From Pomphorhynchus laevis (lineage: Eukaryota > Acanthocephala > Palaeacanthocephala > Echinorhynchida > Pomphorhynchidae), in the NCBI GenBank assembly GCA_012934845.2, contig WNNJ02002999.1:124001-188000 (forward strand): a stretch of 64,000 nt of DNA, given 5' to 3'. How positions within the stretch are numbered: the stretch's first letter is position 1; each line of letters opens with the position of its first letter. Below the pieces are notes generated by a model that saw only the letters and a list, made by a program, of their open reading frames with translations, ran no database searches and was not told the origin of the DNA. Positions 44,555 through 64,000 of this stretch are shown piece by piece. The translations under genes were made by a program, and so were the position numbers.

Positions 44555-45502
44555 ATGGGATATAATTTGGTGAGAGCTGATAGAGAGTCTCAGAAGGGTG
44601 GAGGTGTTGCGCTATATATTACGACATCCTTAAACATTACTTCCACTCGTAATTTTAAAAATGAACTGGGCACGTGTGAGTTTCTCTCAGTCATTGTTTC
44701 ACACTTCGGAGGTCCCTTAGGTATTGCCGTGTGCTACAGGTCGCCGCAATCATCCGTATTGAGTCATGAATTCTCTACACTAATAAGTCACTGTTCTGAG
44801 CTTGAAGAATATCTACTAGTTGGCGATTTTAATATACCCTCAGCTGGTCACATCGGGAATTATGTTTTGGATAGTAGTTCTTCCAAGTCAGATGTGGATT
44901 TGTGGAATTTTCTTACAAATGATCTCATGTTAGAGCAACACGTGCAGTTGCCCACCAGATTCGCGCAAAACCAGGAATCTTGTCTAGATTTGGTATTTTC
45001 CAAATTAATTACAAGTGTGGGTAATATGAGCTATCAGAGTCCTATTGGATTGAGCGATCATTGCATGATCTTATTCAATTATTTTTCTAGGTGTATGATC
45101 CCAAAACTGGAAAATTTGATAGTGTCGAAAATATCTTGGCAACAAATTGATGAAGACTCATTACGAGAGGCGGCACTAAAAACATCATTCAACTGTGCTA
45201 GTGAAGACATTGAGGTAAGGTGGCATGTTATTGAATCAGGTTTAGTAGCTCTTGCAGATAAGTTTGCACCACTCCGTAGAGTACCAAAAAGTAAAGCTAA
45301 ATACCCTCCTTGGTTTGACACTGAATTGCGATATGCTCTCAAACATAGGAATCGTCTATTTGAACTAAGCCGTCATCAGAATAATTTTAAAAAGCGGTAT
45401 ACAATGTTCCGAAATTTCGTCAATCGCCTTAAGATTACAAAAAGGCAAAGTTTTGAAGATCAATTAGCTTTACAAATTGATACAGAACCAAAAAAATTTT
45501 AG
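44555..45502 (+). pseudogene. Family A copy 2 ORF2, endonuclease part
   Basis: 315 open codons with GGGVALYITTSLN, VCYRSPQSS, LVGDFNIPSAG, ESCLDLVFSKL, GLSDHCMILF and the linker up to RQSFEDQLALQIDTEP. A stop at 44516-44518 (tga for the Trp codon of TETWLH) separates it from the first 71 codons at 44303. Copy 1 is open at that point, so the two copies broke separately here. Confidence 0.8.
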
Positions 45503-45803
45503 GCTTATGTACAAGGATTTAGAGCTCTGCTACCAGCTATTTCATCTTTAAGAGACGGCAACACTCGAGTGACACCGCTTTTGAGCTGACATCAGATGCT
45601 TTCTCTAGCATATGTGGAGATGCAGCATCACAACAGGTAGAAATCGGTTCTCCAGTTTTAATGATAACAGCACATAAGGTTTTTGTTGAATTGGCTAGGT
45701 TATCTAGATCATCAGCGGCAGGCCCGGATGATATTCACCCCAACTTCTTAAGTTACTTGCTCCTGTTCTGGCTGAGCCATTAGCCTCCATATTTGAGCTG
45801 AGC

Positions 45804-47210
45804 TTGCGCATTTCGAAGTTACCTGCTGCCTGGAAAAAAGCGATTGTAGTACCAATTTATAAAAATGGTGAAAAAGATGATCCGAATAACTATAGGACAA
45901 TAATTCTAACTAGTGTTGTATGCAAAGTGATTGAGCGCATACTAAACAGACGCATTTATGATCATTTGAGTTCGCTGAGAATTCTCATTAATGCCCAGCA
46001 TGGATTTCGCCCTCGGCGTTCATGTCTTACAAACTTATTACATGCTCGTGAAGATTGGGTTGGACATGTTGCTAACGGGTACTGTATCGACGTAATATTT
46101 CTTGACTTTAGTCGGGCTTTTGATAGGGTGCCCCACAAAATGCTAATTTCCACCCTTGAGTCTTATAAAGTTAATCGCTCCATTATAAGCTGGATTTAAG
46201 ATTTTCTTAAAGATAGATCCTTTGCTGTTCGTGTAGGTCAATGCCTATCGTCTTATCGTCCTATCACCTCAGGAGTACCACAGGGATCAGTCTTAGGACC
46301 CTTGTTGATTAACATATTTATAAATCAGCTACTAGATTTAATTGAGGATTGTAGTGTTTTAGCTTTTGCCGACGATGTAAAGGTATGGAAATTGATTAAA
46401 ACCAACAAGGATCGAAATGACTTTCAAAATATCCTAAACATTGTTTATCGATGGTCTTTAAACACTGGAATTTCATTGAATATTAAAAAGTGTGCACATA
46501 TGAGATTAGGTCATAGCAATGTGAGTCAAGAATATTTTATTGACGATGAGTTTGTTGTTTCCACGCAGTCCATTCTGGATCTTGGTATAATTGTTCAAAA
46601 CAATCTGAAAACACGTGCTAACACTGATAGGATTTGTAACGCAGCAAGAAGAATGACCTATATTGTCAAAAATTGCTTTAAAGATTTATCTCCCGTTTGT
46701 GTTGTGCGTTTATATAATGCTCTTATAAGACCGATATTAGAATATGTGTCGCCAGTAGTCTTTCCGTGTACGCGTACAGAACTTGATCAATTAGAGCGCA
46801 TACTTCGACGGTTTAGGAAATTATGTCCTCAGGTACGATATATTCCCTATGAGGCACGAATAAAAAGTTTGAATATGCCGACAGTGCGTGAAAGGTTCTT
46901 TCTTTTCGACCTTCTAGCTTTGTATCGACTAGTTAATAAAGATGAAAATTTTCCAGCAAATAGAGTGGAAGTCAATGAACAGGATGGACGTAGAGGGCAC
47001 TCGAAAGTACTAATAGTACATGAGCACGGAAAATACCCTCGTCATTTCCGACTGTCTCATCGAGCGGTGAATATTTGGAATCGTCTTCCAGTTGATGTCG
47101 TTGCCGTGCATACAATCAATGAATTTAAATCCAATACAAAAACTGGATTCGAAATGAGAACGAGTAGTGGTTGCTGCAGTACCCATGGTTCTGATATATA
47201 TACTGAATGA
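45804..47210 (+). pseudogene. Family A copy 2 RT and C-terminal region
   Basis: LPAAWKKAIVVPIYKNGEKD, VIFLDFSRAFDRVPH (motif A), SGVPQGSVLGPLL (motif B), LAFADDVKVW (motif C) and the C-terminal domain to SSGCCSTHGSDIYTE. One stop at 46197-46199 (taa where copy 1 has caa) splits it. From 46302 the frame is open for 302 codons to its natural stop. Confidence 0.85.
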
Positions 47211-48679
47211 TTTTTTTTTATTTTTTCTTGTATTAATTTGTTTTTTTTGTGAGCGGTCAAAATAGCCTTATGGCTATGACCTGTAGTAATAATATAAATA
47301 TAATATATAATATCTTTTCATCCATCTTATTTACTCCATTCCAAGCCGCTTTTCGCTCTAATTACTCTACTGAAATTGCCTGTCTTAAAGTTTATAACGA
47401 CTTACTCATATCGCACGATCATAAATTTTGTAGTGCATAGTTTCTCTTGATCTATCGTCTACTTTTGACATCGTCGATCACTCGATTCTTCTCCATCGCC
47501 TTCGTCATGATTATGGCTTCTCTTTACCAAATGTATCATGGTTTTCTTTATATCTATCAAACCCTACATTTTGCGTCTATTTTTACTCTTCTCTCTTCCA
47601 TCCTTCATTCATCCCGTCTTCATTCATCTACAAGGCTCCGTATTAGGCTCTATGCTTTTCTCTCTTCTTCTCGGAGATTTGTCTTCGATTTCTCATACTT
47701 TTAACTTATATGTTATGCAATATGCTGATGATATTCTCATCTATGCTCATGTACCTGTTTATGATATTTACGGTCTGAGTGTTTCTGCTTCCGACTGTCT
47801 TGTTTAAATTTCTAATCATCTTTCTTCGCTTCGTCTTACTCTGAATCCTAACATATCCAAAATAATGTGGATCCTCCCTCGACGCCCCAGCTTAGAACCT
47901 CCCTCCATATCATTAAATTCTGCAATTCTTCTTATCGTTGATAATATTGTTTTCCTAGGATTCCATTTCGTCAACCGACTTTCACTAAAGCCTTTCGTTA
48001 GAGATAAAGTACGCTTATCTACCTTTATACTCCGCAACCTCCGTCAAGTTCGTAGATTGATCGATTTTTCTTCATGTATGATTCTCATATCTTCTCTCAT
48101 TTTCTCAAGACTTAATTCCTGTCTGAGTATATTTTCCAACTCACCTAAATACACTCTTTTTTCTTTACAAAGCATCATCAACGCAACCGTCCGAGTTCTC
48201 TTCCGTCTTCGTCCTTTTGATCATACATCTCACCATCTTGCTTCTCTCAATTGACCCTACTTTTTATTGCCGTGTCCAAATTCGTCTTCTTCTTGTTGTT
48301 TTCCGTCATATAACCTTTCATACCCCTTCATTTCTCAGCCTTCCTTTTCTTGACAATTCTCGTCCTGTTTACTGCTCTTTGCCTTCCTGTAATTTCCTTC
48401 TGTTACATGCCCCAAACTAATCTACCTCTTATGCTTCCGCTTCGTCATTGTTGCTGCTCCTCTATCATGGAATCATCTGCTCATTTATATACGCCAATTA
48501 ACCTCCCTGCCGTGCTTCAAACGCCAAATCCGATCTTATTTAAACATTTTTCTGCTTGACTTTTTCATTTTTTGGTTAGTGAACTTGTAAGCGTGCGGCT
48601 GGCACGCATTTGCTACGTAAATAAATTAGTATTATTAAAACATGCAAGAATATAGCCATGCAGCTGTTTTGCCTGCTCA

Positions 48680-49390
48680 CAGTAAAACCAATTTTATGTC
48701 GACAAAATCCTTATCTGGATACAGGATATTGAAATTAGAATATGTGCAAAGCCATGTAATTAGCGTTTTCTTGAAGTGCACTCTATTTGATATGTTGACG
48801 ATATTCTCTGGAAGTTTGTTTTAAAGCCTCACCGCTCGATGAGAAAGGCAATATAGTATTCCGAGTTGGTCGTGATGCAGAGTCCTCACATAAAGAGAGT
48901 GACCTCGGTTAGTAGTTCGCTGGTTTCGCTGAATACAGTTGACCGGAAATCCGTCACGCTCGAATAGCATATCCCTAAAACAAAATATCAAAACATACTA
49001 TAGTAGTACGAACTGAAAGAACTCCTATATTGCGCAAGCGGTCCTTATAAGACAATTTCCTGGGGGAATGGCACGATCTCGTCAACCTACGGAGGACATT
49101 TTCAAGCTCACTCATCTCACCACGTGTACATGGAAATACTGCAGGGATACAATATTCAATAATAGGACGAATAAGTGAATTGTATATTATTTTAAGACAG
49201 GAAGCCGATGGATTACAAAAATACATCCGGACTACATAGCTAAGTTTCCTGGTCGTTTGGATGATTCTGCCCGTGTTTAGACGACTCTTCAATGACTCGT
49301 GCACAAGTATTCCCAAATCTCTTGTGCATTGTACCTGTGTAATTGTCTCGGCACCTAATTTATATCTGAATGGAAATTTCTTATAAAATA
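48680..49390 (-). mobile_element. Family A-like LINE C-terminal fragment
   Basis: FPFRYKLGAETITQVQCTRD, then LGILVHESLKSRLNTGRII, SLIRPIIEYCIPAVFPCTRG and, after frame changes, LSHRAVRL and KLPENIVNISN. It aligns with family A copy 2 at 46570-47200 but is clearly diverged. It ends at the hairpin at 49393-49427. Confidence 0.75.
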
Positions 49391-49392
49391 TA

Positions 49393-49427
49393 TTTCTTGT
49401 TATCTTTACTTAAAAGATAACAAGAAA
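49393..49427. repeat. Perfect 14-bp hairpin at a LINE/LINE junction
   Basis: tttcttgttatctt, 7-nt loop, aagataacaagaaa. The A-like fragment ends at its left side and family B copy 5 starts a few bases to its right. Confidence 0.88.
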
Positions 49428-49432
49428 GATCT

Positions 49433-51760
49433 ATATACCGTCCAGGTTCAGTTGCCCCCTCACGTATCTTCTTTAACGACCTTGCAGATCTAATGTCCTA
49501 CTGTTCATTGTCTTATACTCCTTCTTTTGTTCTCGGTGACTTTAACATTCGTCTTGATCGCCCGGCTGACTCTGACTCTATCACTTTAACTAATCTTTTT
49601 TCTGATTTTAACTATAAATTACTTTCAACAAGCCCAACTCATATTCTCAGCGGTGCTCTCGACATCATTGCTGTCCCTATCTGCTTTAATGACTATACCT
49701 CCTTGTCAATTACTGATCCTGGTTTGTCCGATCATTTCCTTGTCACTCTTACTCTTACTCGTCCCCATCCTCCTTATCCGCCTCCACCAATATTTACACC
49801 ATGTCGACCCTGAAAACTTCTTGATATCCCTATTCTCTGCACAGCCTTACTCAATTCTTCACTCTTTTCACTTCCTCTTAACTATCTCTCTCCCGATGAT
49901 CTCTGCATTCTGTTTGATTATGAAATTACATCGATCCTCAATAACCTTCTGCCTAGTCGACTCGGATGTCTTCAGCGTTTGCGCAATGCTCCCTAGTTCG
50001 ATTCTGACTGTAGTCTTTCTAAGCGTCGACTCTGTCACTCTTTTCGTGTGTATAATCGCTTTCTTAAACGTTTTCCCAACTCACTCCCCCTAAATCTCCG
50101 TGATTCCTACTTTTCTCTACGCCGTTCACATCTTATTCTTATAAGTACTAAACGTACTATCTTTTAACTAAATCAACTCGAGTCATCTTCCAACTCTAAA
50201 TCTCATTGGAAAATCTTAAACTCAATTCTTTCACGATAATCTACTTCTTGTAATATAAATCCTGATGAATTTTCTTCTTATCTACAAACTAAGCTATCTA
50301 ATTTACTTTCCCTACTACCCGTAGCCCCCTTGTACCCACTCTTCTCTTTAAATACTTCCCTCCCAGAACTATTCCACCTTCTTCCCGTTTCGTCTGATGA
50401 CGTTTCTTCGGTTCTGCTGTCATTACCTCATTAAACCTCTCCTTCTGACCCAATTCCAACTCACTTGCTTAAAAATATCTGCTCCTCTATCTTACCCTTT
50501 CTAACCACATTGTTCAACTCGTCCATCCGTAGCCGTACATTTCCTTCCATATGGAAATGCGCCACTGTTAGTCCTCTCATCAAAAAGCAATCTCGCGACT
50601 CCTCACTACCATCTTCGTACCGTCCAATTTAACTTCTCCCAACCCTCTCTAAACTCCTTGAGCGTCTCGTTCTCAAGCAAGTTAATACATATCTCTTTTC
50701 CTCTAACTTGTTTCCTCCCTTCCAAGCCGCTTTTCGCTCTAATCACTCTACTGAAATTGCCTGTATTAAAGTTTATAATGACTTACTCATCTCGCGCGAT
50801 CATAAATTATGTAGTGTCATAGTTTCTCTTGATCTATCGTCTGCTTTTGACATCGTCGATCACTCGATTCTACTACATCGCCTTCGTCATGATTATGGCT
50901 TCTCTTTACCCACTGTATCATGGTTTTCTTCATATCTGTCAAACCGTACATTTCGCGTATATTCTAACTCTTCTCTCTCCCATCCTTCGTCCATTCCGTC
51001 CGGTGTTCCACAAGGCTCCGTATTAGGCCCTATGCTTTTCTCTCTTCTTCTCGGTGACTTGTCTTCGATTTCTCATAAATTTAACTTCCATGTTATGCAA
51101 TATGCTGATGACATTCTCATCTATGCTCACGCACCTGCTTATCGTATTCATGATCTTAGTGTTTTTGTTTCCAGCTGTCTTGTCTCAATTTCCAATCATC
51201 TTTCTTCCCTTCGCCTTCCTCTGAATTCTGATAAATCTAAAATTATGTGGATCCTACCTCGAAGCTTCGGCGTAGAACCTCCTTCCGTATCACTAAATTC
51301 TACAATTCTTCCTATCGTTGATAATCTCGTTTTCCTAGGCTTTCATTTCGACAACCGACTTTCACTTAAACCTTTCGTTAGTGATAAAGTACGCTCATCT
51401 ACCTTGATACTCCGCAATCTCCGTCAAGTTCGTAGATTGATCGATTTCCCTTCTTGTATGACTCTCATATCTTCTCTTCTTTTTTCTAGACTCGATTATT
51501 GTCTTAGTCTATTTTCCAACTCACCTAAATCCACTCTTCTTCCCCTACAACGCATCGTCAACGCAGCTGTCCGAATTCTCCTCCGTCTTCTTCGTTTTGA
51601 TCGAAGCTATGCCGTACTTCAAACGCCAAATCCAATTCTTTTTCAACAATTAACTAACTATCTGTGACTTTTGATGTTCTTTTTTGTTAGTGGTCATGTA
51701 AGCGTGCAGTTTGCACGCATTTGCCACGTTAAATAAATTATTGTATTATTATTTATCTAG
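49433..51760 (+). mobile_element. Family B LINE copy 5, 5'-truncated
   Basis: Begins in the endonuclease at taccgtccaggttcagttgc and ends with a tattattattt tail. The RT part is open for 319 codons (50708-51667): SLDLSSAFDIVDHSI, SGVPQGSVLGPMLF, QYADDILIYAHAPAYRIHDL. About 280 bp of the C-terminal coding region are deleted near 51605, joining LRFDR to the final codons. Earlier codons carry several stops. Confidence 0.85.
50708..51667 (+). pseudogene. Family B copy 5 RT (longest open family B RT)
   Basis: 319 codons with FQAAFRSNHSTEIACIKVYN, motif A LDLSSAFD, motif B GVPQGSVLGP, motif C YADD, then NLVFLGFHFDNRLSLKPF and LFSRLDYCLSLFSNSPKSTL. All RT catalytic Asp codons are intact. The fingers upstream are out of frame and the C-terminus is shortened by the deletion. 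Confidence 0.8.
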
Positions 51761-52074
51761 GGTTATTATTTTTAGTGGTTTTGCAAAATGCTTATCACTT
51801 TTTAAAAATTGTACTAGTATCGAAATAGTGAAGATTATTTTCAATTTTATTAATGGGAAAGTATTTTAGCCTCAATATTATATAGAAAATGATTAAAAGA
51901 GATCCAACATCAGAGATTTATCTACCGGTAAATACTACCATCGGTAGTATCTATTGATGTATTATGGAGTGCATTCAGAATAAAGTCCATCCAGATTTCT
52001 GAGGATTGTCGATATTGTTTTGGTGAATTAAATGCTTTTCGCTATTTTAATTGTAATAAATTTAGCAGTAAAAC

Positions 52075-52080
52075 TTTATT
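52075..52080 (-). promoter_or_regulatory. Candidate SMAD polyadenylation signal
   Basis: AATAAA on the minus strand (plus ttattt overlap, hexamer tttatt), about 85 nt beyond the SMAD stop codon and in the right orientation. Confidence 0.5.
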
Positions 52081-52162
52081 AATTCAAGGAAAAACAATAT
52101 TATTATATACTACGATACATCAGATAAAACTTAAAACAAAAAAAACAAGTTTCTAAAAATAT

Positions 52163-61691
<9,529 letters not shown>

Positions 61692-61789
61692 TCAATAGAA
61701 ATATAAACCTGAAATGAAAAACACAAATTGAATTTCGTTATATATTTTTATAGGATATAAAATATCTTTTTATAAGGCCGCACCTAACT

Positions 61790-64000
61790 ACCTCCCGGTT
61801 TCTGCAATAAACGACCGAGCTGCCGATGCAACTCACGACCGTCTAGTAGCCGCAATCTGCGATCACACAACCGCTGCGCGTAGTAAAGCACATACGTCCC
61901 AGTGCTCTGTATGTGGCCGGCGCATCGTTTTGAACATCACATGACTGATCCGCAAACACGGCCTTATTCCCGGTTGCCCAGGCTTAGAACTACTACCCTT
62001 ATTTAATTCCGAGCAAGAGATTGTTAGTGATCATTCCGACATAATTGCAAGCAGCACCAACTATGATATGAGCGATCAATGTGCGAAAAGTTTTTGGCGG
62101 ACCGTATGCGTGTAATAAGACGTATTCCACGAGGTGCCAGGCCATCTGTACCTGCGAAGCTCTCTAAGTTAATGAGTGCAGTTGTAGCGCTGCTTACGGA
62201 TGAGTAGGAGTGGTGGACTCTACTTTGCTTCTCAAAAATCGCGCTCCGTGTGCCAAAGAAGATTCTGAACTCTCCGTTCAGAGCGAAGCATTCTCCTCAA
62301 CGTCTTACAATATATAGGCGGTCTTTTAATCTAGAACCCGAGTGCAGAATGGTTGTTACTGCCGCGTCCCTAACATCAGCACTACAGTTCTTCCAGACGT
62401 CTTCAGGATCAGGCCCGGATGACTTGAGTCCTATGCACCAACCAGAACTTTTGGGGCATTCTGCGGGCGCGCCTGCGATTCATCTTTCCATGGTATTGGC
62501 GAACTTGATTTCGACGATCCTGAGTGGAATGGTGCCGGAAAATGTTGCCAAAATTCTTTGTGGAAGCAGACTACTCGCCTTCTTAAAAAATACGATGGAA
62601 TTCAACCGATTGCAGTTGGATTAACCAATCGTCGTATAGACGCCAAGCTTGAAAGCCTGCTCGCTACCGAGTGTCTTGTCGACCAACTTTGTTCGGTTCA
62701 GTTAGACGTCGGCGTACGATGCTGTGTCGAGGCAGTAGTACATGCGTCTCGTACGTTTCTGCGCGGCATTGCAACGCGGAACTAAGCAATGATTAAACTG
62801 GATTTTTGTAATGCCTTCAATTGCGTAAGCAAATATACAGTCTTGCTGAACATCGCGAACCATGTTCTTCAAATCCTACCATTCCTTAAAGTATGCTAAG
62901 CCCCCTCCCGAGTATTCTTATATTTAATAGTTAGCACATTATATCTTGCGAAGGCATCCAACAGAATGATTCACTGGGCCCAGTGCTTTTCTGCCTGGCA
63001 GTTAAGGCTCTAGCACACAGTCTAGATTCTTGCATCAATATTTATTACTTGGAAGACTGCATTCTTGGGGGGGTAGTACTGCAGCCACCATCCTCGCAGA
63101 CATCCAAAAAATCGAGGCAGCGTTGTTTGAAATCGGATTGAAGTTAAATTTCGAAAAGTGTGAGGTAATCACAGACAACCAGATCTCATCCGATACATCA
63201 TATGCCAACTAACTGGGTGCCAGACAGTTTCATCTCAAGACGCTACGATATTGGGAGCGTCTCTAGGAGGCCAAGCTAGTATTGATTGAGCTGTGTGAAG
63301 CCGTAAACGAGTTTCATAACGCAGGAAAAAGACTCAGCCTTCCGAAAATAACTTTCCTCCTTCGATGTTCCCCTGCTTTGGGATCAACGAACTACACTCA
63401 TTTGACGCAGAAGTCCGCCGTCTACTGAGCATGGTACTAAATGTGCCGCTTCCTGATTATGCGTGGCGAAAAAATAACTTACCGATCAGACTGAGGTCTT
63501 GATGTCCGACAAGCGCTAGAAGTCGCAATACCTGCGTTCGGCTCTTCTGTATGCTTAACAAGAAAGCTAACCAAAAGACTGCTAGGAAACTGCCTGTCAT
63601 TCCATTCACTCTTACCAGACCCAGACTTAGAAAAAGCTATAGGTTAATGGTACGCTAATAGTCCCCCATTGGTAGCCAATGGGGGACTATTATGATGCGT
63701 GTCATCAAAAGCTGGTCGACAAAGCAACTAGCTTCGAATCTCGTGCTTGTCTCATTGCTACCACTTCAAAATGGTCTGGGGCATTCCTCGAAGCATTACC
63801 GATAGCTTCCGATGGCACCAGGCTTGATGACCAATCATTGTCCACCGCAATTGCATTCAGACTTGGCGTTCGATGTGCTCAACCACATCGATGTATATGC
63901 AGAGAAGCGGTCCGAGAAAACAGCACCCATGATCTAGACTGCAAGAAAACAAAATGCAAAAATGTACGCCATTCAGCGGTCAATGAAATTGGGAGACTAG
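61790..64000 (+). mobile_element. Family F LINE (second R2-superclade-like lineage), runs off the window
   Basis: Pieces in order: finger QCSVCGRRI...IRKHGLIPGCPG (about 61905-61985); VIRRIPRGARPSVPAKLSKL (near 62110); GSGPDDLSPMHQPELLGH (62405); NVAKILCGSRLLAFLKN; GIQPIAVGLTNRRIDAKLES (62600); motif A KLDFCNAFNCV (62795); motif B equivalent IQQNDSLGPVLFCL (62955); motif C YYLEDCILGG (YLED, 63046-63057); EAALFEIGLKLNFEKCEVIT; and WSGAFLEALPIASDGTRLDD, AFRLGVRCAQPHRCICREAV, HDLDCKKTKCKNVRHSAVNE (63760-63990), a CCHC knuckle before the endonuclease core that lies outside the window. Many frame changes. The first Asp of motif C is Glu. Confidence 0.7.
63657..63691. repeat. Perfect 16-bp hairpin inside family F
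   Basis: aatagtcccccattgg, 3-nt loop, ccaatgggggactatt. It interrupts the reading frame between the RT C-terminus and the CCHC part. Confidence 0.9.

Larger units (their letters stand above)
43484..47306 (+). mobile_element. Family A LINE copy 2, 5'-truncated, with its 3' end
   Basis: Starts at the bases equivalent to 1430 of copy 1 (aattcaaataaggaaccaga) and continues to a 3' UTR and an AT tail (taataatataaatataatat). It is almost identical to copy 1 over about 3.3 kb and includes the RT end that copy 1 lacks: FPCTRTELDQLERILRRF, then SHRAVNIWNRLPVDVVAV. Inserted in the same orientation into a family B element; a short AT target duplication is likely but blurred by the AT tail. Confidence 0.88.
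41955..48640 (+). mobile_element. Family B LINE copy interrupted by family A copy 2
   Basis: The left part (41955-43483) has the ORF1 end (ETNGESSLSIRKINDNFHVV), the ORF2 start (ATG 42119) and the endonuclease (VYRPGSAAPSRMFF, LGDFNIRLDRPA, GGALDIIAVPN, DPGLSDHFLV). A deletion of about 300 bp lies near 43385. The right part (47307-48640) resumes with the RT (FQAAFRSNYSTEIA, DIVDHSILLHRLRH, QYADDILIYAHVP) and the 3' end aataaattagtattatt. The two sides meet at aatacatat/atatctttt, the expected neighbouring bases, with the family A insertion between. Frame changes throughout. Confidence 0.8.

Overview
The window is nuclear DNA of an animal. Four host genes are recognisable: an ELL-associated factor (EAF), a cytoplasmic-type intermediate filament protein (IF), the splicing factor PRPF18, and the MH2 half of a Smad2/3-type SMAD. 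Smads and IF proteins are animal families. The IF rod is about 360 residues, the long coil-1B form known from lamins and protostome IF proteins, so a protostome is my best guess; I cannot name the phylum. EAF, IF and PRPF18 each read as one exon. The SMAD has GT-AG introns of 47, 1,854 and 6,992 nt. The intergenic DNA is AT-rich.

Most of the window is retrotransposon DNA, mainly 5'-truncated, nested or broken LINEs. Family A is CR1-like with an ORF1 carrying a zinc finger and RRM-like segment and an ORF2 with APE endonuclease and RT: copies at 1.1-4.7 kb and 43.5-47.3 kb, plus fragments. Family B is CR1/L2-like with a very pyrimidine-rich sense strand and at least two subfamilies (B, B'): 8.5-12.6, 21.7-24.9, 25.1-30.6, 35.4-40.6, 42.0-48.6 and 49.4-51.8 kb. 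Family C is one RTE-clade element with an uninterrupted 1,011-codon ORF and a perfect 18-bp target-site duplication, the only copy that looks complete (16.76-19.94 kb). Family D is an APE-type LINE of undetermined clade (13.4-16.2 kb, fragment at 40.8-41.1 kb). Families E and F are R2-superclade-like LINEs with C-terminal CCHC plus restriction-like endonuclease signatures (4.7-5.4, 55.3-58.4 and 61.8-64.0 kb). Penelope-like RT remnants lie at 6.6-7.3 and 52.7-53.2 kb.

Layout: EAF (0.3-1.1, minus); family A, E and A' pieces (1.1-6.4); Penelope-like remnant with palindromes (6.6-8.4); family B (8.5-12.6); family D with a nested B' piece (13.4-16.2); RTE (16.8-19.9); a B-rich block (20.9-30.8); the host island of IF (minus) and PRPF18 (plus) sharing a 476-bp divergent spacer (31.3-34.3); inverted B' pair (35.4-40.6); B interrupted by A (42.0-48.6); B (49.4-51.8); SMAD (52.2-61.7, minus), whose last intron holds the family E element and Penelope-like/foldback repeats; family F running off the right edge.

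The most unusual signal is a recurring set of perfect or near-perfect short hairpins (about 8-28 bp arms, small loops). Many sit at retroelement breakpoints: 13.4, 21.0, 30.6, 35.0, 37.7, 49.4, 58.0 and 63.7 kb, with chains at 7.4-7.6 and 54.6-54.7 kb. They look like snap-back template switches. Second are hammerhead-ribozyme-like cores beside Penelope-like repeats. Third is the SMAD C-terminus, which ends in HSNT rather than SSXS although its L3 loop is Smad2/3-type.
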